A stretch of 13,966 bases of DNA from JARRQB01 sp965368585 (GCA_965368585.1 CBDUNM010000137.1:1-13966), one strand, 5' to 3'; positions 6,682 to 13,868 are shown, counted from the stretch's first letter. The notes: a model not told the origin generated them from the sequence alone. Translations and numbers: made by a program.

Positions 6682-7045
6682 AAAAATTAGACCCTCACTA
6701 TAGGTACAGATTCGTTGCGTGATCGACCCGGTACAAGCCCCGTTGCTTATCAACGCGACGCCCCCAGGCTCAGCGCCGGAACCCCGGCGGTTCAAGTGAC
6801 TGGATCAGTCATGCGTATCGGCAGCCCGGCGCGTTTCCTCAGCTCGCAAATCCGATAATCCTTCACCCGATTCGGCCGCCGGTTGCCCCGCAAAAGCATC
6901 GATTTTGGGCCACATCGCGCGAACCCCAATCGGACCCTGCACGACGGACCTACTGCGCCATCGCGCAACCCAGGCGCCGCGCCGTTGCTAACACGTTGCT
7001 CTCACCGATCCATGCGGCTGCCCGGCGATACGGTGAAGCCGCGCC
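6682..7045. other. 364-base stretch without a convincing gene
   Basis: It lies downstream of the yaiI-like gene and upstream of the coiled-coil gene. I see a phage-promoter-like motif at 6685-6704 and a weak 36-codon minus-strand ORF (6805-6915, starts MWPKIDAFAGQ) with an acceptable GGGG ribosome site but no recognisable product. Otherwise it holds nothing I can name. It may carry the promoter of the coiled-coil gene. Confidence 0.5.
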
Positions 7046-7513
7046 TTACGGGTGCTTCCCGGCCTGCAGACGATGGCGCACCAGAAACCGATCCAACTCG
7101 TTGGCGAACGCCTGTCGATCGCTTGGCGAAAGGGGCGGCGGCCCACCGGTATCGAACCCGCTGGAGCGCATCGTATCCAGAAAATCCCGCATGTTGAGCC
7201 GTTCCCGAATGTTTGCATCCGAAAAAAATTCGCCGCGCGCACTCAGGGCGAAGCCGCCCTTGTCGACAACTTCCGCCGCCAGCGGGATATCCCCGGTAAT
7301 CACCAGGTCGCCGGACTCGACACGCCGCACGATTTCATTGTCCGCGACATCAAACCCTGCGGCGACCTGCAGTGATTTGATCAACCGCGACGGAGGGGTC
7401 GATATGGGCTGATTCGCGACCAGGGTCAAAGGCACTCGCTCTCGCTCCGCCGCTCGAAACAGAATTTCCTTGATCCTCTTGGGGCAGGCATCGGCGTCCA
7501 CCCAGATATGCAT
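7046..7513 (-). CDS. yaiI: YaiI/YqxD (DUF188) family protein
   Basis: The 155-residue product belongs to the YaiI/YqxD family, whose fold is related to PIN/NYN nuclease domains; the cellular role remains unsettled, so a nuclease activity is only suggested. The diagnostic N-terminus MHIWVDADACP carries the conserved acidic residues Asp6 and Asp8 and Cys10. Further family blocks are TLVANQPI, NEIVRRVESGDLVITGDIPLA with another conserved Asp, and the LSARGEFFSDANIRERL region. The C-terminal GGPPPLSPSDRQAFANELDRFL segment is also typical. The longer frame from 7543 is rejected because ATG 7513 matches the family start and has an AGGAAG site just upstream. It is divergent from the PEP-CTERM-like gene, 113 bases away. 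Confidence 0.92.
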   Translation of the reverse strand: MHIWVDADACPKRIKEILFRAAERERVPLTLVANQPISTPPSRLIKSLQVAAGFDVADNEIVRRVESGDLVITGDIPLAAEVVDKGGFALSARGEFFSDANIRERLNMRDFLDTMRSSGFDTGGPPPLSPSDRQAFANELDRFLVRHRLQAGKHP

Positions 7514-7574
7514 ACGCTTCCTTCCTCTCAATCTATGACCCATTCAACCGCTAACCGCTACATCACGTAAACAT

Positions 7575-7610
7575 ACCGGATGACGCTCCGACTCGCTCGG
7601 AGCATCCGGT
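7575..7610 (+). promoter_or_regulatory. Two-step stem-loop in the leader of the PEP-CTERM-like gene
   Basis: Outer arms ACCGGAT/ATCCGGT (7 bp) and inner arms GCTCCGA/TCGGAGC (7 bp) form one hairpin with a 3-base bulge on the 5' side and a 5-base loop. It ends six bases before the GAGAGG ribosome site at 7617-7622. It could control translation or mRNA stability, or be a protein-binding dyad in the divergent promoter region. Confidence 0.45.
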
Positions 7611-7626
7611 CCAGTCGAGAGGCAAC

Positions 7627-8466
7627 ATGAAAAAGAAACTGATATTGATCGTCGCAGCGATATTTGTCGCCGTCATGGGCGTCGTGACCTACGACTCCGA
7701 CTTACTCGACGGTACTGGCGTTAAAACCCGGGAGGTCACCCTGACCCCGGCGGATGAACGCAAGTCCGAATATGCCACCGCGGACCTTTCGTCGGTGACC
7801 GAAAGCCTTATCCCGGGACCTCGAATGCGGACTCAGACCACCACGCAGTTACTGGCAGCGGACGGCGAACACACCTACGTGCTCGATCCGAGCGCGGTCG
7901 TCGGCGTTCAATCTCCCAACGTGATCGTCAATCCCGCCGGCAACGGCGAGGCCATCCCGCTGGAAGATACAGCAGGGCCTTCCGGGCCGCAGCAGGCGAC
8001 GACACCCACGGTCGGGGAACCCAGCGCCGGCAGCCCATCCGGCATCGCGCCGGCGTTCCTGCCCGAAGACGCGATGGACGGAGACGACATCGTCGGGATC
8101 GTACCGGTCGATTCGATCGACCTCCTCGATCCGGGCGCCTTGGTGCCGGACTTGCCCAGTGGCTCCCCATTGTTCGACGCCTATGTCCCGCAGGAAACGC
8201 CAGGCCAGGCGCAACCGCCGTCCGGCCAGACAGCCGGCCCTGACGGATCGCAACCCAACCTCGGAGGCGCGCCCGGGACCAAGCAAGGCGAGCCGGCTAA
8301 GCTGCCTACCGATCAGACACCGAGACAAAGAAAAGCGCCCCCCGGTATCACGATGGCGGTCAACGCCAACGCGGTCGCGGAACCGCCCGCAATGCTGTTG
8401 AGCCTGCTGGGGCTGGCGGTCCTCGGACTCGTGCGCCGCCGGTCAGGCGTGAGCAGGCATTGCTGA
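7627..8466 (+). CDS. Exported Pro/Gly-rich protein with PEP-CTERM-like C-terminus
   Basis: The 279-residue protein begins with MKKKLILIVAAIFVAVMGVV, a signal peptide or N-terminal anchor. Its body is acidic and rich in Pro, Gly, Ser and Asp, with a low-complexity Gly/Pro/Gln segment at about residues 195-240. The C-terminus has the three-part layout of PEP-CTERM sorting signals: a short motif AEPPA (251-255), a hydrophobic helix of about 15 residues, and Arg270-Arg272 followed by seven residues. The canonical Pro-Glu-Pro reads Ala-Glu-Pro here. Known PEP-CTERM proteins are processed by exosortase (EpsH) and are linked to extracellular polysaccharide; no exosortase gene is in the window. The ATG has a GAGAGG site four bases upstream. 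Substrate or function is unknown; a surface or matrix role is inferred. Confidence 0.8.
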   Translation: MKKKLILIVAAIFVAVMGVVTYDSDLLDGTGVKTREVTLTPADERKSEYATADLSSVTESLIPGPRMRTQTTTQLLAADGEHTYVLDPSAVVGVQSPNVIVNPAGNGEAIPLEDTAGPSGPQQATTPTVGEPSAGSPSGIAPAFLPEDAMDGDDIVGIVPVDSIDLLDPGALVPDLPSGSPLFDAYVPQETPGQAQPPSGQTAGPDGSQPNLGGAPGTKQGEPAKLPTDQTPRQRKAPPGITMAVNANAVAEPPAMLLSLLGLAVLGLVRRRSGVSRHC

Positions 8467-8525
8467 ACGCGGGTCCGTTTTGATCCTGGCCGGCGCTGCG
8501 CATCCCGTCGCCCGCCGGAACCGTT

Positions 8526-8554
8526 TTGCTGCCGGCACACTCCGCCGGCAGCAA
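8526..8554. terminator. 11-bp perfect inverted repeat between convergent genes
   Basis: TTGCTGCCGGC and GCCGGCAGCAA pair perfectly around a 7-base loop. It lies between the PEP-CTERM-like gene (+) and hynL (-), which converge. On the plus strand TTTT stands before, not after, the stem, so this is not a classical intrinsic terminator in either direction, but it probably ends or protects both transcripts, including that of the hydrogenase operon. Confidence 0.6.
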
Positions 8555-8620
8555 GCGTGGCCACAAGAGGCGAACACCGCTGTCAACGGTCTTGGCCGCT
8601 GGCAACCGCTCTGGCGATGA

Positions 8621-10363
8621 TCACGTCACCTTCACCTGCAGCATCTCTTCACCGTGTTTGCCGGTGAGATGAACCGCGCACGCTATACACGGATCGAAGC
8701 TGTGTATCGTACGCAGTATCTCGATCGGCTGTTGCGGGTCGTGCAGATCATGATTGTCCTGTAAGGCGGCCTCGTAGGCGCCGGGTACGTCGTTCGAATC
8801 TCTCGGCCCGGCATTCCAGGTCGACGGCACCACCGCCTGATAGTTGTCGATAACACCGTCCTTGATCACCACGTAGTGGGCCAGGGCGCCCCGCGGTGCT
8901 TCCATAAAACCCACACCCCTGGCCTCGGCCGGCCACGACGAAGGCTCCCACCGGGCCTCGTTAAAGGTCTTGGTATCGCCAGCACGAATATTGTCGATCA
9001 GGTCGTCGTACCAACCCTGCATTTGATCGGCGATGAGTTTGGTTTCCAGCGTTCGGGCGGCAGTACGGCCGAGGGTGGAGAACAACGCCCGCGGCTCGGC
9101 ATCGAACATCCGGAGCGTGGCGTCAACCAATTCCCGGGTCTGATCGTGCCCTTTGGCGTACAGCAGCAGGACACGCGCCAACGGCCCTACCTCCATGGAA
9201 TGCCCTTTCCAGCGCGGCGACTTTAGCCAGGAATAGCCGTCCGCAATATCGAGGTGCTTGTAAGGCGCCTGCGGACCGCCTCGCCCGTGGTAATCCAGCT
9301 TGGTTTCACCGTCCCAGGGATGCAGCCCCTGCTGGTTCCCCGCTGCGTAACCGTACCAGCTGTGGGCGACGAACTCCTGCACTTCGGCCTCGGCGCGCAG
9401 ATCGACTTCGTGGACCTCGTTGAGATTACGATCGAGAATGGCGCCCGGCGGAATCCACCAACTCAGTGGATCACGCAAGCTGCTGCCGGGTTCGGCGGAC
9501 GGAAAATCGCCGTAGACGAGAAAGTTGCCCAGCCCTTCGCCACGCAGGAACCAGTCTTTGTAAAAACCCGCTATGGCCAGGGTGTCCGGCACGTAGACCT
9601 GCTCGACGAAGGCGCGCATCTTGTCAATCACGGTTTTGACTTGGGCCAGTTTTTTCGCGTTGACCGCGGAATCCGAATCCAGGTCGATCGGATTCGGTAC
9701 TCCGCCAACTAGGAACATCGGATGCGGATTCTTGCCGCCGAAGATTGCGTGCAGCTTGACCACGTCCCGCTGCCATTCCAGCGCCTCGAGATAGTGCGCG
9801 ACGGCCATCAGATTGGCCTCCGCCGGCAGCTTGTACGACGGATGACCCCAATAGGCATTCGCGAATATGCCCAGTTGCCCGCCTTCGACGAAGCCTTTGA
9901 GTTTGGCCTGGGTATCCTTGAAATAGCCCACCGAGGATTTCGGCCAGCTGGACAGGCTTTGCGCCAACTCCGCGGTTGCCTTTGGATCGGCCTGCAGCGC
10001 TGAAACCACGTCCACCCAGTCGAGCGCATGGAGATGGTAGAAATGCATCACGTGATCATGCACGTACTGAGCAGCCACCATGAGATTGCGGACCAATTGT
10101 GCATTGGCCGGAATGTCGTAGTTCAGCGCATCTTCCACCGCCCGCACCGAGGCGATCCCATGCACCAGCGTGCACACACCGCAGATACGTTGAGCATATG
10201 CCCATGCGTCACGCGGGTCGCGCCCCTTCAAGATCAGTTCAATACCCCGCACCATGGTGCCGGAAGAATAGGCCTGTCCGATTTTATTGCCATCCATCTG
10301 CGCTTCGATCCGCAGATGGCCTTCAATGCGGGTAATCGGGTCGACGACAACGCGTTCGCTCAT
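8621..10363 (-). CDS. hynL: [NiFe] hydrogenase large subunit (Isp-type, group 1e)
   Basis: This 580-residue catalytic subunit binds the Ni-Fe(CN)2CO centre and splits H2. The N-terminal motif RICGVCTLVHG gives Cys61, Cys64 and His68; the C-terminal motif DPCIACAVH gives Cys559, Cys562 and His565. All four metal-ligand cysteines are therefore present. A 15-residue tail (LTGKHGEEMLQVKVT) follows His565, the usual cut site of the HynD/HupD-type maturation endopeptidase, so the gene encodes the unprocessed precursor; no such protease gene is in the window. There is no signal peptide, as expected for a subunit exported together with the Tat-tagged HynS. It is the last visible gene of the operon, ten bases after the 152-residue ORF. 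The ribosome site is weak (AGGCAGCAG), which suggests translational coupling. Confidence 0.96.
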   Translation of the reverse strand: MSERVVVDPITRIEGHLRIEAQMDGNKIGQAYSSGTMVRGIELILKGRDPRDAWAYAQRICGVCTLVHGIASVRAVEDALNYDIPANAQLVRNLMVAAQYVHDHVMHFYHLHALDWVDVVSALQADPKATAELAQSLSSWPKSSVGYFKDTQAKLKGFVEGGQLGIFANAYWGHPSYKLPAEANLMAVAHYLEALEWQRDVVKLHAIFGGKNPHPMFLVGGVPNPIDLDSDSAVNAKKLAQVKTVIDKMRAFVEQVYVPDTLAIAGFYKDWFLRGEGLGNFLVYGDFPSAEPGSSLRDPLSWWIPPGAILDRNLNEVHEVDLRAEAEVQEFVAHSWYGYAAGNQQGLHPWDGETKLDYHGRGGPQAPYKHLDIADGYSWLKSPRWKGHSMEVGPLARVLLLYAKGHDQTRELVDATLRMFDAEPRALFSTLGRTAARTLETKLIADQMQGWYDDLIDNIRAGDTKTFNEARWEPSSWPAEARGVGFMEAPRGALAHYVVIKDGVIDNYQAVVPSTWNAGPRDSNDVPGAYEAALQDNHDLHDPQQPIEILRTIHSFDPCIACAVHLTGKHGEEMLQVKVT

Positions 10364-10373
10364 AGTCTGCTGC

Positions 10374-10832
10374 CTACTGGGAATTCAGGTAGTCGTAAAG
10401 GATCTTATATTGCTGTTGACGCTCGCGGTCGTGGGCGTCTTCATCCGCTTCTTCGGCCAACGCCGTACGCGCCATGCGGCTGCTCATGGCGGCCTTCCAC
10501 GCCGGGCGCTTGCCCTCGGTCCGCACCTGAGGAGCCAGACAGGCCTCGGCAGCGCGCGCGACAAAATAGCCCGCCTGATCCCGCCACTCGCCGTCCGCGC
10601 CGCAGCGCGCATGCGCGTCCAGCGCCGCATTCTTGCAAGCGCGCGAGGCCGCTGCGATTGCGTCGTCAGCGACGTCCGGGTCAATACCGACCTCGACCGC
10701 CCGGCGTACCCTCTCGTCGTCGGTCAGTTCGAGCACATTGCGCACGAATAAGGCCCCCAATACGCGCTGTCGCCGCGCATCCAGCCCGGCGATTGCCTCA
10801 TGGAACTCGCTGTCGGCGGTGATCGTGTTCAC
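10374..10832 (-). CDS. Unknown 152-residue protein inside the hydrogenase operon
   Basis: I do not recognise this gene. Its GTG start overlaps the isp2 stop by four bases (GTGA), with GGGGGTG just ahead, and it ends ten bases before hynL, so it is translated as part of the operon. The protein looks soluble and mostly helical, with no signal peptide or membrane segment. An N-terminal segment (ARRQRVLGALFVRNVLELTDDERVRRAVE) is followed by an Ala-rich middle carrying Cys66, Cys77 and Cys98 at wide spacing, and a charged C-terminus (EEADEDAHDRERQQQYKIL). The cysteines do not form a CxxC motif. It lacks the features of HynD-type proteases, HypA/HypB nickel proteins or HupE. A role in assembly or regulation of this hydrogenase is inferred only from context. 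Confidence 0.85.
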   Translation of the reverse strand: MNTITADSEFHEAIAGLDARRQRVLGALFVRNVLELTDDERVRRAVEVGIDPDVADDAIAAASRACKNAALDAHARCGADGEWRDQAGYFVARAAEACLAPQVRTEGKRPAWKAAMSSRMARTALAEEADEDAHDRERQQQYKILYDYLNSQ

Positions 10833-12115
10833 GGTTCACCCCCCTTGTCGGCAACGTCGTCTACGAGATGATCGGCCAACATTTCGGTCAGACCCACCAC
10901 CGGCAAATCCATTTCGTATTCCTCGAGTCCTTCCTCCAGGGTGAGCCGGCAGTTCGCGCAGGCGGTCACGAGTGTTTCGACACGTAACTCATCGAGCTGC
11001 GATTTCTTGCGTTTGAACGCGGTCAGTTTCAACTCGTCCGCCCGTTCGTTGGCGCTGACGCCACCGCCGCCGCTGCAGCACCAGTTCATGTCACCGGTAT
11101 CCGTCATTTCAACGAAGTTCGCCGCTATTGCATTGAGTAGCTTGCGTGGTTGCTGCACCACTCCGCCCTTGCGCGAAATCTGGCAGGGATCGTGATAAGT
11201 GAGCTTGGCCTGTTCCAGACCCTGGGTCGTCAGCTTGCCCTGCGCGCGCAATTCATCGAGCACCTCGAGGATATGGCGCACCTTGAATTGATACGGCCGC
11301 CCGATGAGATTGGGCCCCTCGAACCGGATCGCAGTGAAGGCATGTCCGCATTCCGGGCTGATCACCGTCTGCACGCCCAGTTCCTCAGCGGCGTTCACCA
11401 CCCGCAGCACCAACTCGCGGGCAAGATCGGATACGCCGATCTGAATACCTGCATTGGTCGCCTCGAAGGCCTTGCTGGAAATCGTCCAGGTCCGGCCGGC
11501 ATGTTTCATTATCTTGGCGACCGCCTCCAGATACTCGGGGAAATTCATGATTTCCATGGATGACAGCAGGACCATGTATTCCACGCCCTGCCGGTCCAGC
11601 GGAATCTCGAGCCCGGAGTCCTTTTCGATATGACTGATCTGCGCCTTCAACGCAGGCAGCTTGAGCCCCATGGGGCTGCCGATCTCGATCGCACGCGTGG
11701 TCGCGCCCACCAGTCCTTCCGGTGCGTGGCCGGCGGCCGCAAAACCCTCGCGAATGGCGCGGATCATTCCGGCTATGTCATTGCCCACCGGACACACCAG
11801 GGAGCATCGGTGGCAAAGACTACAGCCGTCGTAAACCAGCGTCTCCCAGTCGGCGAACTCCTGCTCCGTGACCGGCTTGGACCAACCCAGGAGTGACTGG
11901 AGCTTGCCCCACACAGTGTATTCCTGCTCCCAGATCCGCCGCATCGGCTCGACCTTGTTGATCGGCGTGTAGCGCGGGTCCTTCGTTTCGGTGTAGAACA
12001 GGCAGGCTTCGGCGCACAAACCACAATGGACACAGGCGCTGAAGAAACTCGCCACGGGGGCATTGATCTGTTCCTTGATGAAGCGTACGCCCTTTTCGAC
12101 CGATGGCTGGCTCAT
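10829..12115 (-). CDS. isp2: Isp2: iron-sulfur CCG-domain protein (HdrD/DsrK-like)
   Basis: The 428-residue protein resembles the HdrD and DsrK subunits of heterodisulfide reductase-type complexes and is taken to carry electrons between the hydrogenase and a cytoplasmic partner. Two [4Fe-4S] motifs are clear: Cys28, 31, 34, 38 (CVHCGLCAEAC) and Cys98, 101, 104, 108 followed by Pro. The C-terminal CCG domain is complete: Cys311 (YHDPCQISRKGG), Cys346-Cys347 (NWCCSGGGG) and Cys386/Cys389 (ACANC), the kind of site that holds a special [4Fe-4S] cluster. The first CCG repeat is degenerate, keeping only Cys256 (SPECGHAF). No signal peptide or membrane helix. Start ATG 12115 overlaps the isp1 stop (ATGA); the open frame upstream to 12589 is only a shadow of isp1. 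Confidence 0.93.
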   Translation of the reverse strand: MSQPSVEKGVRFIKEQINAPVASFFSACVHCGLCAEACLFYTETKDPRYTPINKVEPMRRIWEQEYTVWGKLQSLLGWSKPVTEQEFADWETLVYDGCSLCHRCSLVCPVGNDIAGMIRAIREGFAAAGHAPEGLVGATTRAIEIGSPMGLKLPALKAQISHIEKDSGLEIPLDRQGVEYMVLLSSMEIMNFPEYLEAVAKIMKHAGRTWTISSKAFEATNAGIQIGVSDLARELVLRVVNAAEELGVQTVISPECGHAFTAIRFEGPNLIGRPYQFKVRHILEVLDELRAQGKLTTQGLEQAKLTYHDPCQISRKGGVVQQPRKLLNAIAANFVEMTDTGDMNWCCSGGGGVSANERADELKLTAFKRKKSQLDELRVETLVTACANCRLTLEEGLEEYEMDLPVVGLTEMLADHLVDDVADKGGEP

Positions 12116-12771
12116 GACGCGACCCCCCGGTGGCCAGCGGCGGCGCCCTGGTACCAGCGTGCCGTGAATACGCTGAACATATGCGTCAGCTTGGTGAAGG
12201 GCGCCACCACCAACAGGAGCTCGACGCTGAGGATATGCAGCGCCAGCATCAGCGTATAGGGCAGCAGCAGGTGGTTGTAGGCCATGTAGCCGGTCAGAAC
12301 CGGCAGCAGCGTCGCCAACCACGCGATGTAATCGCCGGGACGGCTGATGTATCGCAGCACCGGACTGCGCAGTCGATAGATCAGCGCCGCGATCAGAGAA
12401 AGCAGGGTAAGCACCGCTACGGCGTCCACGATACCGGAGGGCAAGGCGGGCCAACTGACGCCCAGGGCGTGGTCGATCAGCGCGATGTGCGGACCGAGCA
12501 GAAAAATCACGACAAACAGGCCGATATGCATGACGTAGCCGTTGACGATACGAATCGGCTCGACGCGAAACACCTCCGGCCGCGGCCATGACCGCGTCGC
12601 CTGAATCATCAGGCCGCCTCGCAGACGGCTGCCGCGCCGTTCGGAGAGATCGGGCTTGCGGCCCAGGCTGAAGATCTCGAACGCCCGCAGCAACATCCCC
12701 ACGACGAAGATCACCAGCGCGATATCGAAACCCGGACCGCGCGCCCAGGTGAGCAATTCATGAGCATTCAT
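12112..12771 (-). CDS. isp1: Isp1: membrane b-type cytochrome (NarI/DsrM-like)
   Basis: The 219-residue integral membrane protein has about five hydrophobic segments (near residues 15-35, 76-100, 113-133, 148-166 and 170-192), as in the NarI/DsrM family of dihaem b subunits. Histidines suited to haem binding lie in or near helices: His82, His95, His101, His167, His179 and His197; which ones bind haem cannot be decided by eye. It should pass electrons from the HynS iron-sulfur chain across the membrane to Isp2 or to quinone. Start ATG 12771 overlaps the hynS stop by four bases (ATGA), and its own stop overlaps the isp2 start the same way, indicating strict co-expression. The order hynS-isp1-isp2 is the defining feature of Isp-type hydrogenases. 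Confidence 0.93.
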   Translation of the reverse strand: MNAHELLTWARGPGFDIALVIFVVGMLLRAFEIFSLGRKPDLSERRGSRLRGGLMIQATRSWPRPEVFRVEPIRIVNGYVMHIGLFVVIFLLGPHIALIDHALGVSWPALPSGIVDAVAVLTLLSLIAALIYRLRSPVLRYISRPGDYIAWLATLLPVLTGYMAYNHLLLPYTLMLALHILSVELLLVVAPFTKLTHMFSVFTARWYQGAAAGHRGVAS

Positions 12772-13868
12772 TCACTGGACTCCTTGGTGAGATCGCTGAC
12801 AGCCATGGCCTCGTGCGCTGCCTCGTGCGCCTTCTTGCGCTGTCGGTTACGGATTGCGACGGCAACCCCGCCGGCCACCCCTGCCGCGGCAGCCGCGGCC
12901 AATGTGACGCCGGTTTCACCGATAGGGACGGACAGAGCCTCGTAGAAGCCGCCGGCGTCCCAGAAGTCAGGCTCCGAACAGCCGATGCAGCCGTGCCCCG
13001 ACTCGATCGGGAAACTCGTCCCTTCGTTCCATTTGGCGGTGGCGCAGGCGTTGAAGGTGGTCGGACCCTTGCACCCGAGTTTGAACAGGCACCAGCCCTT
13101 TTTCGCGCCTTCGTCGTCGAAGGTTTCGGCGAACTCACCGCGCTCGTAAAACGGCCGACGATAGCAACGGTCGTGAATGCTGTTGCCGAAAAAGGTTTTG
13201 GGGCGACCCAAACCGTCCAGTTCGGGTATCTGGCCGAAGGTCAGGTAGTGCGCCAGCACCCCGGTGATCACCACCGGGATCGGCGGACAGCCCGGCACGT
13301 TGATGATTGGCTTGTCCGTAATCAGATCGGATACCGCGACGGCGCCGGTCGGGTTGGGGTCGGCCTTTGGTAAACCGCCGTAGGCGGCACAGGTACCCAC
13401 CGCGACAATGGCCGCGGCTCCCTTGGCGGTTTCCTCCAGCATCTGCAGGTTCGTCATACCCGCAATCGTCGAATAGATCCCGCTGTCCTTGGCTGGGATG
13501 GACCCGTCGACCACCAACAGGTACTCGCCCCGGTTTTCCTCCATCGCGGTCTCGCGGGCATGCTCAGCCGCATCTCCCGATGCAGCCTGCAGGGTGTGGT
13601 GGTAGTCGAGCGAGATGTAGTCGAAGATCAATCCTTCGACGCTGGGCGAGTGACTGCGGGTCAGCGACTCGGTACACCCGGTACACTCTTGGAAGGATAA
13701 CCAGATCACCGAGGGACGCCTGGCGTTTTCCAGCGCTGCGGCGATTTTGGGGATCATCGCGGGCGGGAGGGCCATGAGCGAGGCCGTGGTCGCGCAAAAC
13801 TTGAGAAATCCGCGGCGGGACACGCCACGCCGGCGCAGGCTTTCTCCTAGGGTCAAATGATCAACCAT
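12768..13868 (-). CDS. hynS: [NiFe] hydrogenase small subunit, Tat-exported and membrane-anchored
   Basis: This 366-residue subunit carries the iron-sulfur relay. A twin-arginine signal (SRRGFLK, residues 17-23, then a hydrophobic stretch to about 40) sends the HynSL pair to the periplasm. Proximal-cluster cysteines are Cys62, Cys65 (ECTGCTES), Cys160 (VGTCAAYGG) and Cys194 (PGCPP). Distal-cluster ligands are His232, Cys235, Cys260 and Cys266; medial-cluster ligands are Cys275, Cys294 and Cys297. The proximal motif has Gly between the cysteines and Thr after them (CTGCT), not the CTCCS of oxygen-tolerant group 1d enzymes. A C-terminal helix (about 321-339) with a basic flank anchors it to the membrane. 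ATG 13868 has AGGA seven bases upstream and lies 12 bases after the previous gene's stop. Confidence 0.96.
   Translation of the reverse strand: MVDHLTLGESLRRRGVSRRGFLKFCATTASLMALPPAMIPKIAAALENARRPSVIWLSFQECTGCTESLTRSHSPSVEGLIFDYISLDYHHTLQAASGDAAEHARETAMEENRGEYLLVVDGSIPAKDSGIYSTIAGMTNLQMLEETAKGAAAIVAVGTCAAYGGLPKADPNPTGAVAVSDLITDKPIINVPGCPPIPVVITGVLAHYLTFGQIPELDGLGRPKTFFGNSIHDRCYRRPFYERGEFAETFDDEGAKKGWCLFKLGCKGPTTFNACATAKWNEGTSFPIESGHGCIGCSEPDFWDAGGFYEALSVPIGETGVTLAAAAAAGVAGGVAVAIRNRQRKKAHEAAHEAMAVSDLTKESSE

Noticed and set aside
6805..6915. 36-codon minus-strand ORF (MWPKIDAFAGQ...)
   Set aside because: Codon use looks fair and a GGGG site precedes it, but it is too short and lacks any recognisable feature to call as a gene.
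7849..8328. 159-codon minus-strand ORF opposite the PEP-CTERM-like gene
   Set aside because: The plus-strand frame has a signal peptide, ribosome site and sorting motif; the reverse frame has an Arg-rich, featureless product.
10028..10822. 264-codon plus-strand ORF opposite hynL and the 152-residue gene
   Set aside because: It spans two minus-strand genes, is Arg/Pro-rich and has no motif; an antisense shadow.
12116..12589. N-terminal 158-codon extension of the isp2 reading frame
   Set aside because: It overlaps isp1 entirely and reads as an Arg/Ala-rich shadow sequence. The ATG at 12115 with the ATGA overlap matches the Isp2 family start.
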